Source: Schistosoma mansoni (Eukaryota > Platyhelminthes > Trematoda > Strigeidida > Schistosomatidae). From it: a DNA stretch of 64,000 nucleotides. The DNA lies in contig NW_017386000.1 in NCBI RefSeq assembly GCF_000237925.1, positions 372,001 to 436,000 of the forward strand, in the 5' to 3' direction. Shown one piece after another: positions 55,401 to 64,000 of this stretch; position 1 is the first letter of the stretch, and each line of letters starts with the position of its first letter. The notes beneath the pieces were generated by a model that saw only the letters and a list, made by a program, of their open reading frames with translations, was not told where the DNA came from and searched no databases. Both the position numbers and the translations under genes were made by a program.

Positions 55401-58400
55401 ATACATGTGGCCATATGAGAGCATTTTGAGAGGGAGAGTGCACTCTTCTGCTCGGAATGCTCTCACATGGCCACATGCATACAACCAGTGCTAGGGAAGC
55501 CCTACTGTTAGCGGGACATAGATTGGATTAAAGCATGCTCCATGCATGATTACGTTAGTGCACGCTGATTGGCAAATTCTTATCTAATCAGCGCTTGTCG
55601 ATACTTGGAGAAGACTCTAGAACCTTCTCATGTAAAAGACTATAAATATACTAACGTATTTCTTATTGTGCTTCTTACTTCCATCTACCCTTGTTATTCG
55701 GAATTTAATTTCTTTCCTGTTCGACCGTGTTCCGATTTGGTGTCCAAGAATACGAAGCAGTAGGAATGGCTGGGTCGTAATAAGAGAAATTATAACACCT
55801 ACTCGCTGCCTCCTCGCCTCAGGGGTGTTGTTTACGAAATTGAGAGGGCGAAAAGCGAATGTCCGGCGCTTTAACTGGGTTTGCAGACACAGAGGATCCA
55901 CCTGGGAGAGTTGGAGAACTCTGATTCCAAACCGTTGGTTGTACCTTTACTAACTGAACCGTTTATCCCATTATTATTATTTCACTACTTTTCCAAAAAA
56001 ATCCACCTCAAGTTTAATATATTTCTACTGTCTTAGATGATCGTATGTAGTGCATATCGAAGCATCATTTTTTATATTAAAACATAAACATTGTTCAGCT
56101 ATTGATAAAATCGTATTCTTTTTACCAAACTATGTAGTTAGTGGATGTAGATGTAAATATTGTTATATTATATTCTATTATATTACCCCTCGTAAAGGAG
56201 CATAGACTGCGCACTAGAATTCTCCATCCGACGCTATCCTGGGCAATCCCTTCCAGTTGTTATTCATCCTTTTCACATCTGCTTCTATTTTCCGGCGTAA
56301 TGTATTCTTTGGCCTTCCTCTTTTCCGGATTCCATGTTAGGGCTTGCCTCGTGATGCAGTTCGGTGATTTCCTTAATGTATTTACTATCCACTTCCAACG
56401 TCTTTTCCTAATTTCCTCTTCAGCTGGAAGCTGGTTTGTCCTCTCCCACAGAAGTCTGTTGCTGATGGTATCCGACCAGTGAATGTTGAGTATTTTGCAT
56501 AGACAATTGTTTATAAATACTTGCACCTTCTTGACGATGGATGTAGTAGTTCTCCACGTTTCAGCTCCATACAGTAGAACTGTCTTGACGTTTGTATTGA
56601 AGATTCTCACTTTAATATTAATTGACAGACAGTTGTTTTGAGTTCCATATGTTCTTCAATTGTAGGAATGTTGTCCTTAGTTTGCCAATCCTTGACTTTA
56701 CGTCTGCATCCAATCCTCCTTGTTCATCAGTGATACTGTTCAGGTACGTGAAAGAATCCACAGCTTCTCCACCAAGTGTGATTAAGTTGGTGTTGTCTGT
56801 GTCGTATTTGAGGATCCTGCTTTTACCCTTGTGTATGTTGAGACCTACTGATGAAGAGGCTGCTGCTGCTACACTGACTGTCTCTATCTGCATTCGTTGA
56901 AGTGTATGGAATAGAAGGGTCAGGTCATCTGTGAAGTTCAAATCGTCTGGTTGATTCCGAGCTGTCTATTGTACTCCGTGTTTCCCTTCCGATGTCGAGG
57001 ACTTCATAACCCAGTCAACCACCAGGAGAAGGAGGAAGGGAGAGAGTAGACAGCCTTGTCTGACATCGATCCTCACCACGAATGCATCTGTCAGCTGTCC
57101 TCCATGCACGACTTAGCAGTGCAGTCCGGCATACGAATTCCGTATGATGTTGACGATTTTCTCACCTATTCACTACATAGTGTCGAAGAAGGTTCCATGA
57201 GGTCCTCCTATCTACGCTGCCAAACGTCGCATAGTCAAGGAAGCTGAAGTACAGTGACGAATTCTATCGAATTCATTTGAACAATGATTTGTAGTGTCGC
57301 GATTTCGTCTGTACACTACCGTTCCTTACGGAATCTGGCCTACATATCTCGGAGTAGGGAGTCTACTGAATCTTCCATCCGGTCCAGCAACACCCCATTG
57401 GAAACTTTTCTTGTTACTGATAGTAATGTGATGCCTCTGTAGTTCTGACATTTACTCAGATCTCATTCCTTTGGTATCTTGATGAGGTGTCGTTCTTTCC
57501 AGTCTGTCAGTGGTACTTGTTCTTCCTCCTAAATCTTCTTGAATAGAACATGTAGCATGTTTGCATTTGCTTCTATGTGTGGTTTTAGTGCTTGAGCTGG
57601 TACATTGTCAGGTTGTGCTGCTTTCTCACTCTTGATTTGTTTGATAACCATCCTGATTTCTCCGATCGTTGGTGGATTGACATCTGTGGGAAGGTCTGTG
57701 AGTGCTGCTTCGATGTCCAGCGGATTCAGTTGAGCTGGTCTATTCAGGAGTTCTTCAAAGTGTTCTACATATCGGTTCCCCTGTGCTTCAATCTCGGTGA
57801 TTGTCTCCTTATGATGACTATTCTTGAGGCCCAGCACCTCCTGACACTTTGAAGTGAGTGATTCTTTGATCGCTTTCCAGTTGTTCCTCTTGCTAATTCC
57901 CTGTTCTGTGAGTAGATCTTGTATGGCTTGGAACCTGTTGTTGAGAGATCTTGAATTCGTTGAGCTTGTTGGTATCTCGAAGGAAGGCTGTATTGAATCC
58001 TTGTAATGCTGTTTGTGCAGTTGTCCAGTGTTTCTTTAGCTTCAATTTCTTCTTGACCACAACTAGGTGATTATCTGAAGCTATGTCAGCTCCTCTCCTG
58101 GTTCTCACGTCTTCCATTAACTTACTGAATTTTTTGGTGATGCAAATATGATTGATCTGATCCTGTATATTGTAATCCGGTGAGATCCATGTAGCTTTGT
58201 GTATGCGTTTGTGTGAAAATATTATGTCGCCTATAACCGATTTGTTGAATGCACATAGATTTGAAAATCTCCCTCCATTTTCATTTCTCTCTCCTAGTCC
58301 ACGTCGTCCCATTATATCTTCATATCCTGTGTTGTCCCCGCCGACTTTGGCGTTTAGATCTCCCATCAAGATGGTCAGGTCCTTTCCTGAGCACTTCACT

Positions 58401-60635
58401 ATGATCGATCGCAGCCTCTCATAGAACTGATCTTTATCGTCGTCGTTGTTGGATAACATTCATTGTGATCCCCTCCTTCTCTGTTTTAAATGACGCTTTG
58501 ATGATTCTGGATCCTTGAGATTCCCATTCTACAAGTGTATTTTGTGCTTCTCTGGACAACATTAGAGCAACTCCTTGTGTGTGTGTGTGTGGAGCATTTA
58601 CTTGCTCGTGAACAAAGTACAACAATATCTCTCCCGAATTTAATCTTCTCTGTCCAGCCTGGATCCAATGGTTTTCACGTATTCAGAGAGACTCCAATTT
58701 GTATCTCATCATTTCCATTACTGTTTGACTGGTCCTCCCGATCTCCCACATTGTCCGGACATTCAATGTATCTATAATAGTGGTTGCTGTGATTGTTAGA
58801 AGGCGTATCGTCCTCGTGACTTCCGAAGAATCTCGTTTTTCACCATGAGGCGTCATAATTCTTCCTTTAACTCGGAGGGCAGAGTTTAAATGGTTTATTT
58901 CGGTTAACGTAAGTTACTGTTATTCGATCATAGGTGTCTTTGAAGAATTGCTCTTGTGTTTTGAGAATACTGGGCAATTAATGCTTGAATCTAGAATAGG
59001 GTGACAAATTGCTTGATAAAGTGGTAGATCTTCATCGATCGAGGTTTTTGGGACATGAGTTATGGTATGTCCAACCACCGCCCTTCTTGACAGTCGATGT
59101 TTGTGGTGTAGAAGTAGGCTTGAAAAAAGCTAAGGAAGCCAAACCGAAATATTACATCAGTTTATGGAGTGACTGACAATTTGGACTGAACCATGTTAAT
59201 AGGTGTAGACTACCTACCTTGTCTGCGTGATTGTCATAACCAATGGTTGGAGACTTTGAATAACGTGGTTCAAAATCGTTTGTATTAGCACAGGTGCATC
59301 CATTCTTTGTTATCTTCCGAATTCCAAGCTTCTGAGTTCTTCCCAATTATTTCACTTATTTATATTTCCTTGAATTGTACTATGGATGCCTAATCTTTTT
59401 TATTACCACTAATACTGTTACTACCTCTACTGTTCTTGTATTTAGCGTGGCAATTTTTTCTGTTTGTGTTTGTGGGGTATAGTTTTTAGAAACGATGTAC
59501 GTATGTACTAAGTTCCACGTTGTGTCCGACATAACTAATCTAAATATTTCCAGGTTGTTTTATTAACAGTATGGTAGTTCAGACATTTATTATTTAACTG
59601 TGGCTTAGTAGGTTTAAATTTTATCATATCTACTTATGTTTACACGATCTTTTAATATTAGTTTTTTTCAAAACTACTGCACTGTGTATTTATATAGTTT
59701 TTGATCGATAAAAGAAACCTAGTTTGTGAATGTTGTTCAAAAATACCTAAAACTTTGCGTAGACACATCTTTTCCTTTAGTATCAACTTCTAAGCTTGTC
59801 TCTCCAGTCTCCTATAACTGATTCCCAGTTTTTTCCGGGTCCAATGTTTTAAAATATCTTTTCTCTACTTGTTCAGCATATAGCAACTTCACTGACTTGT
59901 TATATGTCTTTTTCTAAGTATTCTGGTCTTTGTTTTTCTTCTGATAATTAGTTTCATTTTTGAATTAGTTGTATGTTCTCTCAGCTTCTCAGATTGTTTT
60001 TGCTTGTAGCCTCACAAGACAATTTATACCTTACATGAAGCTTGATTATTAAAAGTAATCAATCATATTTTCCTTTTTTTTTTCTTCTTTAATAACTATT
60101 TCTTTCTGGTGCCCATGATTATCATTTCTCTTGTTATTTGGATGTTTTAGATTATACTTCAATAGTCCAGATGATTCATCCCGACGAAACACACAGACAG
60201 TATTTTGGTTAACTGTTGAATGCCTAAAAGCTCTTTTAGCACCAATTTTACCTTATTTAATGGAAGAAGTCGAGTCGGTAACTTGGAATCTTTTGTCATC
60301 TCAATTAAATGACTTTAAGCAATCCACAACTCTTTTGGAACGTTATTCATCTTTATCCTTGCATGATTATTGTTCTGTAGACAAGTTGAAACCGTGTTCA
60401 GATTGGACATTATGCTTATCGGCTATGAACCGGTGGGATAAATTTAAAAATTATTCAAATTACGTAAATACTGCTTCTTCATTGTTTCATTCCTTAATCA
60501 ATTCATTACCAAAAAGTGAAGAGTATATACCTTCTACTGGTCCTTTGTCAAGTGCTAATGTGCATATCACTATACCAACAAAAAGTCAAGAAGTATATCA
60601 CATGTTAAAAGTATGGATTTTTGTCAACGAATTTA

Positions 60636-60698
<63 letters not shown>

Positions 60699-61324
60699 TA
60701 CTTAATGTTTATTTTTCTGGCTTGGTTGTTTTTGAGGCTAAATAACCTTTAGATGTTAAATTATTGGATAGTTATGGGGTTTTCTAAACTAATAACTAAG
60801 TAACTACTCATTATTTCCTACTTTTAGTAAGGCAGTGACTCAGTGGCTAAAGGGTTCGAAACCTGATCCATCTACTTCAGTTTGGGCAGCCACTTAGTAT
60901 CATTAACCACCGCTCTTAGAGAGTGGCTCATGCTGAAGTACGTTGTGCATGAGTTAATTCTAATTATACTTTCAGTGAAATGTTTTTCCTGCTGAACCGA
61001 TTTTTAATAGTTCTTGTAATCGCTTTTATTTTTCAGGCTCTTCATCCGCTGGAATCATGTATTTCTGTATCATCAGATTTGTGCTATATACTTCGGGCAT
61101 CGTCAATCTCATGGTCAGTAGGATCATATGGAGATGAAGTTACTAATACATTAGGATGTTATAATTTCAATATAAACGAAATGCAAGTGTCAGTGACATT
61201 TCCTTTGGGGGATCAAACAATCAAATGTCAACGTTGTCATAGGTACACGAATAACAATTTTAAAGATACTTTATGTCCCCGTTGTATACAGGTATTAGAT
61301 GGTTCTTTATCTTCAAAACATTAG
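43321..61324 (+). CDS. IARS2: mitochondrial isoleucyl-tRNA synthetase (17 exons)
   Basis: It charges mitochondrial tRNA-Ile with isoleucine using ATP and proofreads mischarged valine. Exons: 43321-43461, 43496-43759, 43794-43946, 43984-44146, 44187-44274, 45271-45389, 45430-45599, 45753-45843, 46437-46582, 47451-47611, 48541-48643, 49739-49829, 50547-50679, 52121-52328, 53948-54261, 60151-60610, 61037-61324. All phases agree, giving 1030 residues (human IARS2 has about 1012). Motifs are HAGH (80-83), [11 protein letters not shown] (108-118), the editing-domain stretch [36 protein letters not shown] (623-627) and four zinc-site Cys (999, 1002, 1015, 1018). The N-terminus [20 protein letters not shown] has basic and hydrophobic residues and no acidic ones, as in a mitochondrial presequence. 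Long introns hold many repeats. Confidence 0.95.
43496..43759 (+). CDS. IARS2: IARS2 exon 2: HIGH-motif exon
   Basis: Residues 48-135. It contains [20 protein letters not shown], the class I signature with HAGH at 80-83, and [14 protein letters not shown]. The acceptor CTCCAAG is weak in pyrimidines, so the first few residues are less certain. Confidence 0.92.
43794..43946 (+). CDS. IARS2: IARS2 exon 3
   Basis: Residues 136-186: [20 protein letters not shown] and [15 protein letters not shown]. The acceptor is CCTTACTAG. No GT donor fits the end; the family alignment and phase put the exon end at AAG before GCACTT, a GC donor. Confidence 0.85.
43984..44146 (+). CDS. IARS2: IARS2 exon 4
   Basis: Residues 187-240. 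[20 protein letters not shown] then AESELEY is the KPVYWS/ALAEAELEY region that leads into the editing insertion. The donor is AGCA|GTAAGT. Confidence 0.92.
44187..44274 (+). CDS. IARS2: IARS2 exon 5: editing domain start
   Basis: Residues 241-270, containing [18 protein letters not shown], the conserved WTTNPWT motif of the CP1 editing domain. It is preceded by a 40-nt intron. Confidence 0.92.
44707..45232 (+). mobile_element. 0.5-kb non-autonomous RTE-tail element, copy 2
   Basis: It lies in IARS2 intron 5, sense to the gene, and ends 38 nt before exon 6. It appears identical to copy 1 over 526 bp, 4,955 bp away. No exact target duplication could be found at its ends, unlike copies 1 and 3. 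Confidence 0.82.
45271..45389 (+). CDS. IARS2: IARS2 exon 6: editing domain
   Basis: Residues 270-310: [20 protein letters not shown] through LHKVGELIG. The exon is weakly conserved but in phase, with the acceptor ATTTTCTTAG. Confidence 0.88.
45430..45599 (+). CDS. IARS2: IARS2 exon 7: editing site
   Basis: Residues 310-366. [20 protein letters not shown] is the GTGxVHxAPxHGxED signature of the IleRS editing pocket. The Asp in this motif binds the amino group of the misactivated amino acid in the family. Confidence 0.93.
45753..45843 (+). CDS. IARS2: IARS2 exon 8
   Basis: Residues 367-397: [20 protein letters not shown], with the usual V(D)xxGxFTxEAG-type motif. The donor is TCAG|GTATGC. 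Confidence 0.92.
46437..46582 (+). CDS. IARS2: IARS2 exon 9
   Basis: Residues 397-445, containing [24 protein letters not shown], the strongly conserved HSYPxDWRxxKPV motif that closes the editing domain and returns to the catalytic core. Confidence 0.94.
47451..47611 (+). CDS. IARS2: IARS2 exon 10
   Basis: Residues 446-498. [20 protein letters not shown] is the RPDWCISRQRxWGxPIP motif of the catalytic core. Confidence 0.94.
47631..47661. repeat. (CT)n then (TA)n microsatellite
   Basis: A short CT run followed by about nine TA units, starting 20 nt after the exon 10 donor. Confidence 0.9.
48541..48643 (+). CDS. IARS2: IARS2 exon 11
   Basis: Residues 499-533: [20 protein letters not shown], with the GSDxWF-type motif. 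The acceptor is GTATTTTCAG. Confidence 0.92.
48965..49491 (+). mobile_element. 0.5-kb non-autonomous RTE-tail element, copy 3
   Basis: It lies in IARS2 intron 11, sense to the gene. A perfect 10-bp target duplication, ACTTATGTTG, flanks it (48,955-48,964 and 49,492-49,501). It differs from copies 1 and 2 at scattered positions and has a slightly different A-rich tail. Confidence 0.85.
49739..49829 (+). CDS. IARS2: IARS2 exon 12
   Basis: Residues 534-564, containing [15 protein letters not shown], the DVWFDSGxSW motif of the core. Confidence 0.94.
50547..50679 (+). CDS. IARS2: IARS2 exon 13
   Basis: Residues 564-608: [20 protein letters not shown], the LEGxDQxRGWFxSLL motif, then ALTGCAPFK. 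Confidence 0.94.
52121..52328 (+). CDS. IARS2: IARS2 exon 14: KMSKS loop
   Basis: Residues 608-677. [20 protein letters not shown] carries the KMSKS ATP-binding loop at 623-627, followed by [10 protein letters not shown] and the start of the anticodon-binding region. The donor is GCT|GTAAGG. Confidence 0.95.
52345..52425 (-). repeat. RTE 3'-tail fragment
   Basis: Reads on the minus strand as the last 70-80 bp of the RTE tail, GGTACCCTTTTGTACCAATA, then an AAATAAATAAATA-type end. It starts just after the exon 14 donor in intron 14. Confidence 0.75.
52705..52900 (+). repeat. tRNA-headed short repeat, copy 1
   Basis: A tRNA-like head (AGTAGCTTAGCATTCGACTC, then a B-box-like CTTCAACCCGAG) is followed by a body with TCACTAGTCCTCACACATAA. 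The same order recurs at 53,660-53,882 and in part at 60,835-60,950. It is a diverged SINE-like family in IARS2 intron 14. Confidence 0.5.
53660..53882 (+). repeat. tRNA-headed short repeat, copy 2
   Basis: It shares with copy 1 the head (GGGTAAATGAATAAGGCGTT, then GACTTCGAACTATTGGGTTA) and the body (ATCACTAGCCCTCACATATA, then AAGTGTCTCAGAACCAAGTA). It lies just upstream of IARS2 exon 15. Confidence 0.5.
53948..54261 (+). CDS. IARS2: IARS2 exon 15: anticodon-binding domain
   Basis: Residues 678-782: [20 protein letters not shown], the RNTxRFxLGNLxDF motif, then helical sequence including [14 protein letters not shown]. The donor is GACAG|GTAACT, and the next intron is 5,889 nt. Confidence 0.93.
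54957..55440 (-). mobile_element. 0.5-kb non-autonomous RTE-tail element, copy 4
   Basis: Antisense to IARS2, in intron 15. Its tail is at about 54,957 and its head at about 55,440, where it meets copy 5 head to head around the palindrome GAGTGCACTC. It is more diverged at its 5' end than copies 1 to 3. Confidence 0.75.
55441..55985 (+). mobile_element. 0.5-kb element, copy 5, split by a solo LTR
   Basis: Plus-strand relative of the same family, in two parts: 55,441-55,505 and 55,798-55,985. It ends with GGTTGTACCTTTACTAACTG and CCCATTATTATTATTTCACT, which match the 3' UTR of the RTE LINE at about 36,180-36,230. That supports descent of the family's 3' end from an RTE LINE. Confidence 0.7.
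55506..55797 (+). mobile_element. solo LTR of an LTR retrotransposon (fossil)
   Basis: A 292-bp unit starting TGTTAG and ending TAACA, bracketed by a 5-bp target duplication CCTAC (55,501-55,505 and 55,798-55,802). A TATA-like TATAAATA lies at about 55,641. The internal coding region is absent, as after recombination between two LTRs. The orientation is inferred from the TATA box. The family is not assigned; a 5-bp duplication suits gypsy-like or BEL-like elements. It is younger than the repeat it interrupts. Confidence 0.82.
56183..58870 (-). mobile_element. SR2-like RTE-clade LINE, near full-length, decayed
   Basis: On the minus strand this runs from endonuclease (58,625: [20 protein letters not shown]; 58,459: [37 protein letters not shown]) through a linker (57,837: [40 protein letters not shown]) to RT. 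The RT catalytic box reads FTDD instead of the usual FADD (56,940). The C-terminal [20 protein letters not shown] and [17 protein letters not shown] follow. The 3' end is at about 56,183, marked by TTACCCCTCG. Several frame changes occur, mainly in the RT palm (57,000-57,530). It is the same family as the copy at 1-1,546. It lies antisense in IARS2 intron 15. Confidence 0.87.
58910..59520. repeat. dispersed repeat, copy B (unknown family)
   Basis: An inverted relative of 24,361-24,870. From 59,130 to 59,480 the match is nearly continuous; 58,975-59,110 has no counterpart in copy A and may be an insertion or a deleted part of copy A. It lies in IARS2 intron 15. Confidence 0.7.
60151..60610 (+). 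CDS. IARS2: IARS2 exon 16: anticodon-binding domain
   Basis: Residues 782-935: [20 protein letters not shown] and [17 protein letters not shown], the family motif LLxxLAPILPFTAEE(V/I). The rest is less conserved. The donor is TTAAAA|GTATGG. Confidence 0.92.
60637..60693. repeat. (TA)n microsatellite
   Basis: About 28 TA units, starting 27 nt after the exon 16 donor in a 426-nt intron. Confidence 0.95.
60835..60950 (+). repeat. tRNA-headed short repeat, partial copy
   Basis: A head with GTGACTCAGTGGCTAAAGGG and a B-box GGGTTCGAAACC is followed by CTACTTCAGTTTGGGCAGCC. The latter also resembles part of the 0.5-kb element (CCTGCTTCAGTTTGGGCACC). It lies in IARS2 intron 16. Confidence 0.5.
61037..61324 (+). 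CDS. IARS2: IARS2 exon 17: C-terminus with zinc site
   Basis: Residues 936-1030 and the TAG stop (61,322-61,324). [20 protein letters not shown] holds the CxxC pair typical of the IleRS zinc-binding tail. The protein ends 12 residues after the last Cys. Confidence 0.93.
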   Translation, partial: ALHPLESCISVSSDLCYILRASSISWSVGSYGDEVTNTLGCYNFNINEMQVSVTFPLGDQTIKCQRCHRYTNNNFKDTLCPRCIQVLDGSLSSKH

Positions 61325-61960
61325 TCAAATCCTTGTAAATTACTTATGTTTTTTCTAATTTTATTACAAAACTAAGATAAATTATCTTTTCTTTATTTTG
61401 TTCCATTTGAAACATCTTGTTTTCTGCTGTATGGGGTTGCCGACCCCATACCTAACCCTGCTCTTTTACTCGAGCTTGGAACCGGCGTTACCTCTATAAG
61501 AGTCACTGACAGTGTTCAATTGGTCAAATGGAAGCTTATGATGAAGGGGATATCAATATACATGTAATATAGTTATTTATATAAACAAATATTTACTATT
61601 TATATAAAAACAGTCCATAAATAGATCCTAGCGGTTACCATTCACTTGTTCTTCGTCCTGATATAGCACTCTAGACCAGTGGATTTATTACCGTTGTTTT
61701 TACCAGTCTTATTGTACATGTCAATATATATGGAGAGAGATTGGTAGTGTAATAAATATTGGTAGCTAAGTGATCTACAATAGAAGGAACAATTTATTCA
61801 TTGCTTCACGCTACATAACAATGATTGTTAGTTCTCGGCGAGACTGATCTTCAGTTTCTCCCCATTTCATTACCTTTTGTATATTTCGTTATACCACTTA
61901 TTAATATTCAGTAACTGACACCGTTTTAAATCATTATAAAGAAATAGCTCGTAACCCTTC
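61325..61960. other. IARS2 3' flank with a perfect hairpin
   Basis: A strong inverted repeat GTATGGGGT/ACCCCATAC, separated by five bases, lies at about 61,430-61,452. It is followed by a stretch less AT-rich than its surroundings (to 61,550) that looks like a piece of a dispersed repeat. Otherwise nothing is recognised. No clear AATAAA follows the stop codon closely. Confidence 0.45.
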
Positions 61961-61989
61961 TTCGTTGGTGCATATTGTTAAATTTATAA

Positions 61990-62345
61990 CTTTAATGCAA
62001 CTTCTCAAAATTTAAGCCGGCTAGTCCTTTTTATGAGTTTTGATTGGATAATAAGAAGACATGCAAACATGGGAAGTAGAAAACCATGTTCATCGTTGGC
62101 AAAACATACAATTAAAACAGAGCATCGAATTAATATTGACACGGCTTTCAAAACGTTGCATAAAAATTTCCAGGGACAATTTCTTAAGTTCATAGAAACC
62201 TTGGTTATTCGGAATTTCAAACTCCTATTTATGTGTTCAGAAATAGTTTGTTATAATCATGAATTCGACGCGGTAATCCTTATGAGATTTTGGGGTCTTG
62301 CATTGTGCAACAATTTCGTTTTCTTGCCAACATTATATTGATTTT
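61990..62345 (+). mobile_element. probable Penelope-like retroelement end (fragment)
   Basis: An open frame from 62,033 encodes IIRRHANMGSRKPCSSLAKH then TIKTEHRINIDTAFKTLHKN. The pattern SSLAKHTIKTEHRI with DTAFKTL resembles the end of GIY-YIG endonuclease tails in schistosome Penelope-like elements (S-x-(I/L)-x-x-H-x(4)-H). Only this C-terminal piece is present. The assignment is by recall and tentative. It is unlikely to be a host gene. Confidence 0.4.
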
Positions 62346-64000
62346 TCTTCTTCCTTATTTACAAATGTCAATATATCTTAATTTGAAATTTTATTTAATT
62401 GAGCTGTATTAATTTTCACATAGAATGCCTTGATTAGATTGGTTCGAAATATATTGCCCACATTCATAACATCTTTCAGATCAACTCTGTCTTATTGTTT
62501 TTAACACTTGTATCAGTCACTTCCAATTTCTGTACATTCACTGAGCTTTCGTTTGATTCTAAAAGTTTTTATTTTCCCTATCCCGAGTCCTCTTTTCTAT
62601 TTTTGTCCGTCGTTTTGTTTTTGGACACAGCAACTAGCTATTGACTACTTTATAACAACTATTTCAAAAAGTATTTCTCTTTAGATTGTACAAAAGCAGA
62701 AAACACCTCATGAAATCATGTTTATAAGTATTCTTCATATATTTTCGTAATAATAGTAGTGTTTCAGACAATTCCCTCGTTCTGACCTTAAAACTTTTAC
62801 AAGTAACTCGGGACTGTTGATATTATAGACAAGTATGGTGTTGTACGCCAAAAATATAAACAGAAGGATCATTTTGTAAGCAACAATCTACTAGATAAAA
62901 TGTCAGTCTAAACAGTTTAAGGAATTAGTTAATCTTTTTTTCTCTATTTAGAATGTTATTCATTAAATAAATGAAAACATGAAGTTATTTCAGCCAAAAA
63001 AAATGAAAATAATTCAGAAAGCTTGTACGTATCAATCTCTTTTTAGAAATTTTCTCCAACTAAAAATATTACGAATTTAAGTAGAAGCCAGACTTTCATT
63101 TACATTACTTCATGACTCAAGTACTTAGATGTTAGCTACATACAGATGAGTGGTGTTTTGAAAGGACTATATTTCAGTAATGGTAATGACTCACTCATAA
63201 GATATGTGTTAATGATAACTAAAATTAATAGCAGCACAGATGCAGAGGAATTAAAATGAACTGACTTTAAATTAGACTCAGCAAACGGTGTACTTTTAGA
63301 AAACCTGTAATTGGGAGTTAGGAGTTTGCATTTCTTTTTTCTACAACATACTACTTACTAAATGGTTTGAGTTATTTTAAATCATTATCATGGCATGTAA
63401 ACTAACTCATGACCTGTCAGATTATTTAGCAATATGTAAAACGGCAATAATTTTTTAGAAAGTGGAATTTGAAATTAAAATTAATCTGCTGTCCGAACAT
63501 ACTAGAGGGACTTAATCTCTTATTTCTTAGGTTTCAATATGTAATCTTACTGTTGAATAAGACTATTTGTACGAAATCTACAGAAACAAACTTTATAACT
63601 GGCCCCGTTTACCAAATGGCAAGATACAGGAATTCCCGTTAGTTAATTAAAATCATATTCCACTTGTGGTTTCCTCACATTTGCATTTTAACATACCATC
63701 CAGCTTGTCAACTGGTTTTTCAGTTCAATACTTTGCTTTCTGACCAAATGTTGGTACAAATAGTACTTTTCCAAGACCTACACGGTATTGAAATAGAAAT
63801 GCTAGAACCATAAGGCAGGCACATTGAAAACTATTCCATCAGACTGGTTTATTAACTTAGGAATTAATCCACAAGTGTGTTGACAGTGGGCTGTTAATTT
63901 CTCGTGATTGAGTGCTTATCTACCACGTAGAAAGTATGCTAGTCCTGAGAGCCCTTTTCTACTTATTCACTTAAGCGTAATATCGGAACTCCATGTATCT
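62346..64000. other. AT-rich intergenic DNA, no gene seen
   Basis: No open frame, splice-linked exon or repeat is recognised to the end of the window. Confidence 0.45.

Noticed and set aside
62033-62341. Possible small host gene of 102 codons
   Set aside because: The residue pattern resembles a retroelement endonuclease tail and there is no sign of splicing partners or upstream coding sequence.

Overview
The window looks like genomic DNA of a blood fluke (genus Schistosoma; species not decided). The base composition is AT-rich. Two genes carry very short introns of 34 to 40 nt among much longer ones. The repeats are typical schistosome families: SR2-like and Perere-3/SR3-like RTE LINEs, CR1-like LINEs, and short repeats that combine a tRNA-like promoter with a hammerhead ribozyme. 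These family names come from memory of the family sequences, not from a search.

Two host genes can be read exon by exon with consistent reading phase, and they point away from each other. (1) A MARK/PAR-1 serine/threonine kinase lies on the minus strand, in eleven phase-compatible coding exons from 30,346 down to 15,325, plus a possible 5' exon at 31,466-31,391. It has a kinase domain, a UBA domain, a long Ser/Thr/Asn/Gly-rich linker and a C-terminal KA1 domain. (2) A mitochondrial isoleucyl-tRNA synthetase (IARS2) lies on the plus strand in seventeen exons from 43,321 to 61,324. Together they give a 1030-residue protein with HAGH and KMSKS motifs, an editing domain and a C-terminal zinc site. 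One of its introns appears to be GC-AG. The two genes have unrelated jobs (cell polarity and microtubule signalling; mitochondrial translation), and I see no functional link between them.

Layout: 1-1,546 deleted SR2-like LINE; 2,800-4,140 CR1-like LINE (minus); 4,826-5,640 hammerhead repeats around a 200-base assembly gap, including a 334-bp tandem repeat; 5,750-15,324 gene-poor AT-rich DNA with one probable LTR fossil near 8.95-9.36 kb; 15,325-31,466 MARK gene with two hammerhead repeats and one unknown dispersed repeat in its introns; 32,080-32,260 decayed hammerhead repeat; 34,073-36,372 RTE LINE bracketed by 329-bp inverted arms that look identical; 38,430-42,250 decayed CR1/Jockey-like LINE (minus) with two insertions; 43,321-61,324 IARS2, whose introns hold further copies of the 0.5-kb repeat, a solo LTR and an SR2-like LINE; 61,325-64,000 intergenic, with a probable retroelement endonuclease fragment.

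The most interesting material is in the repeats: the tandem hammerhead units beside the gap, hammerhead repeats with inverted ends, the LINE with matching inverted arms, and two apparently identical 526-bp copies 5 kb apart. I found no CRISPR array, operon, rRNA or functional tRNA gene.
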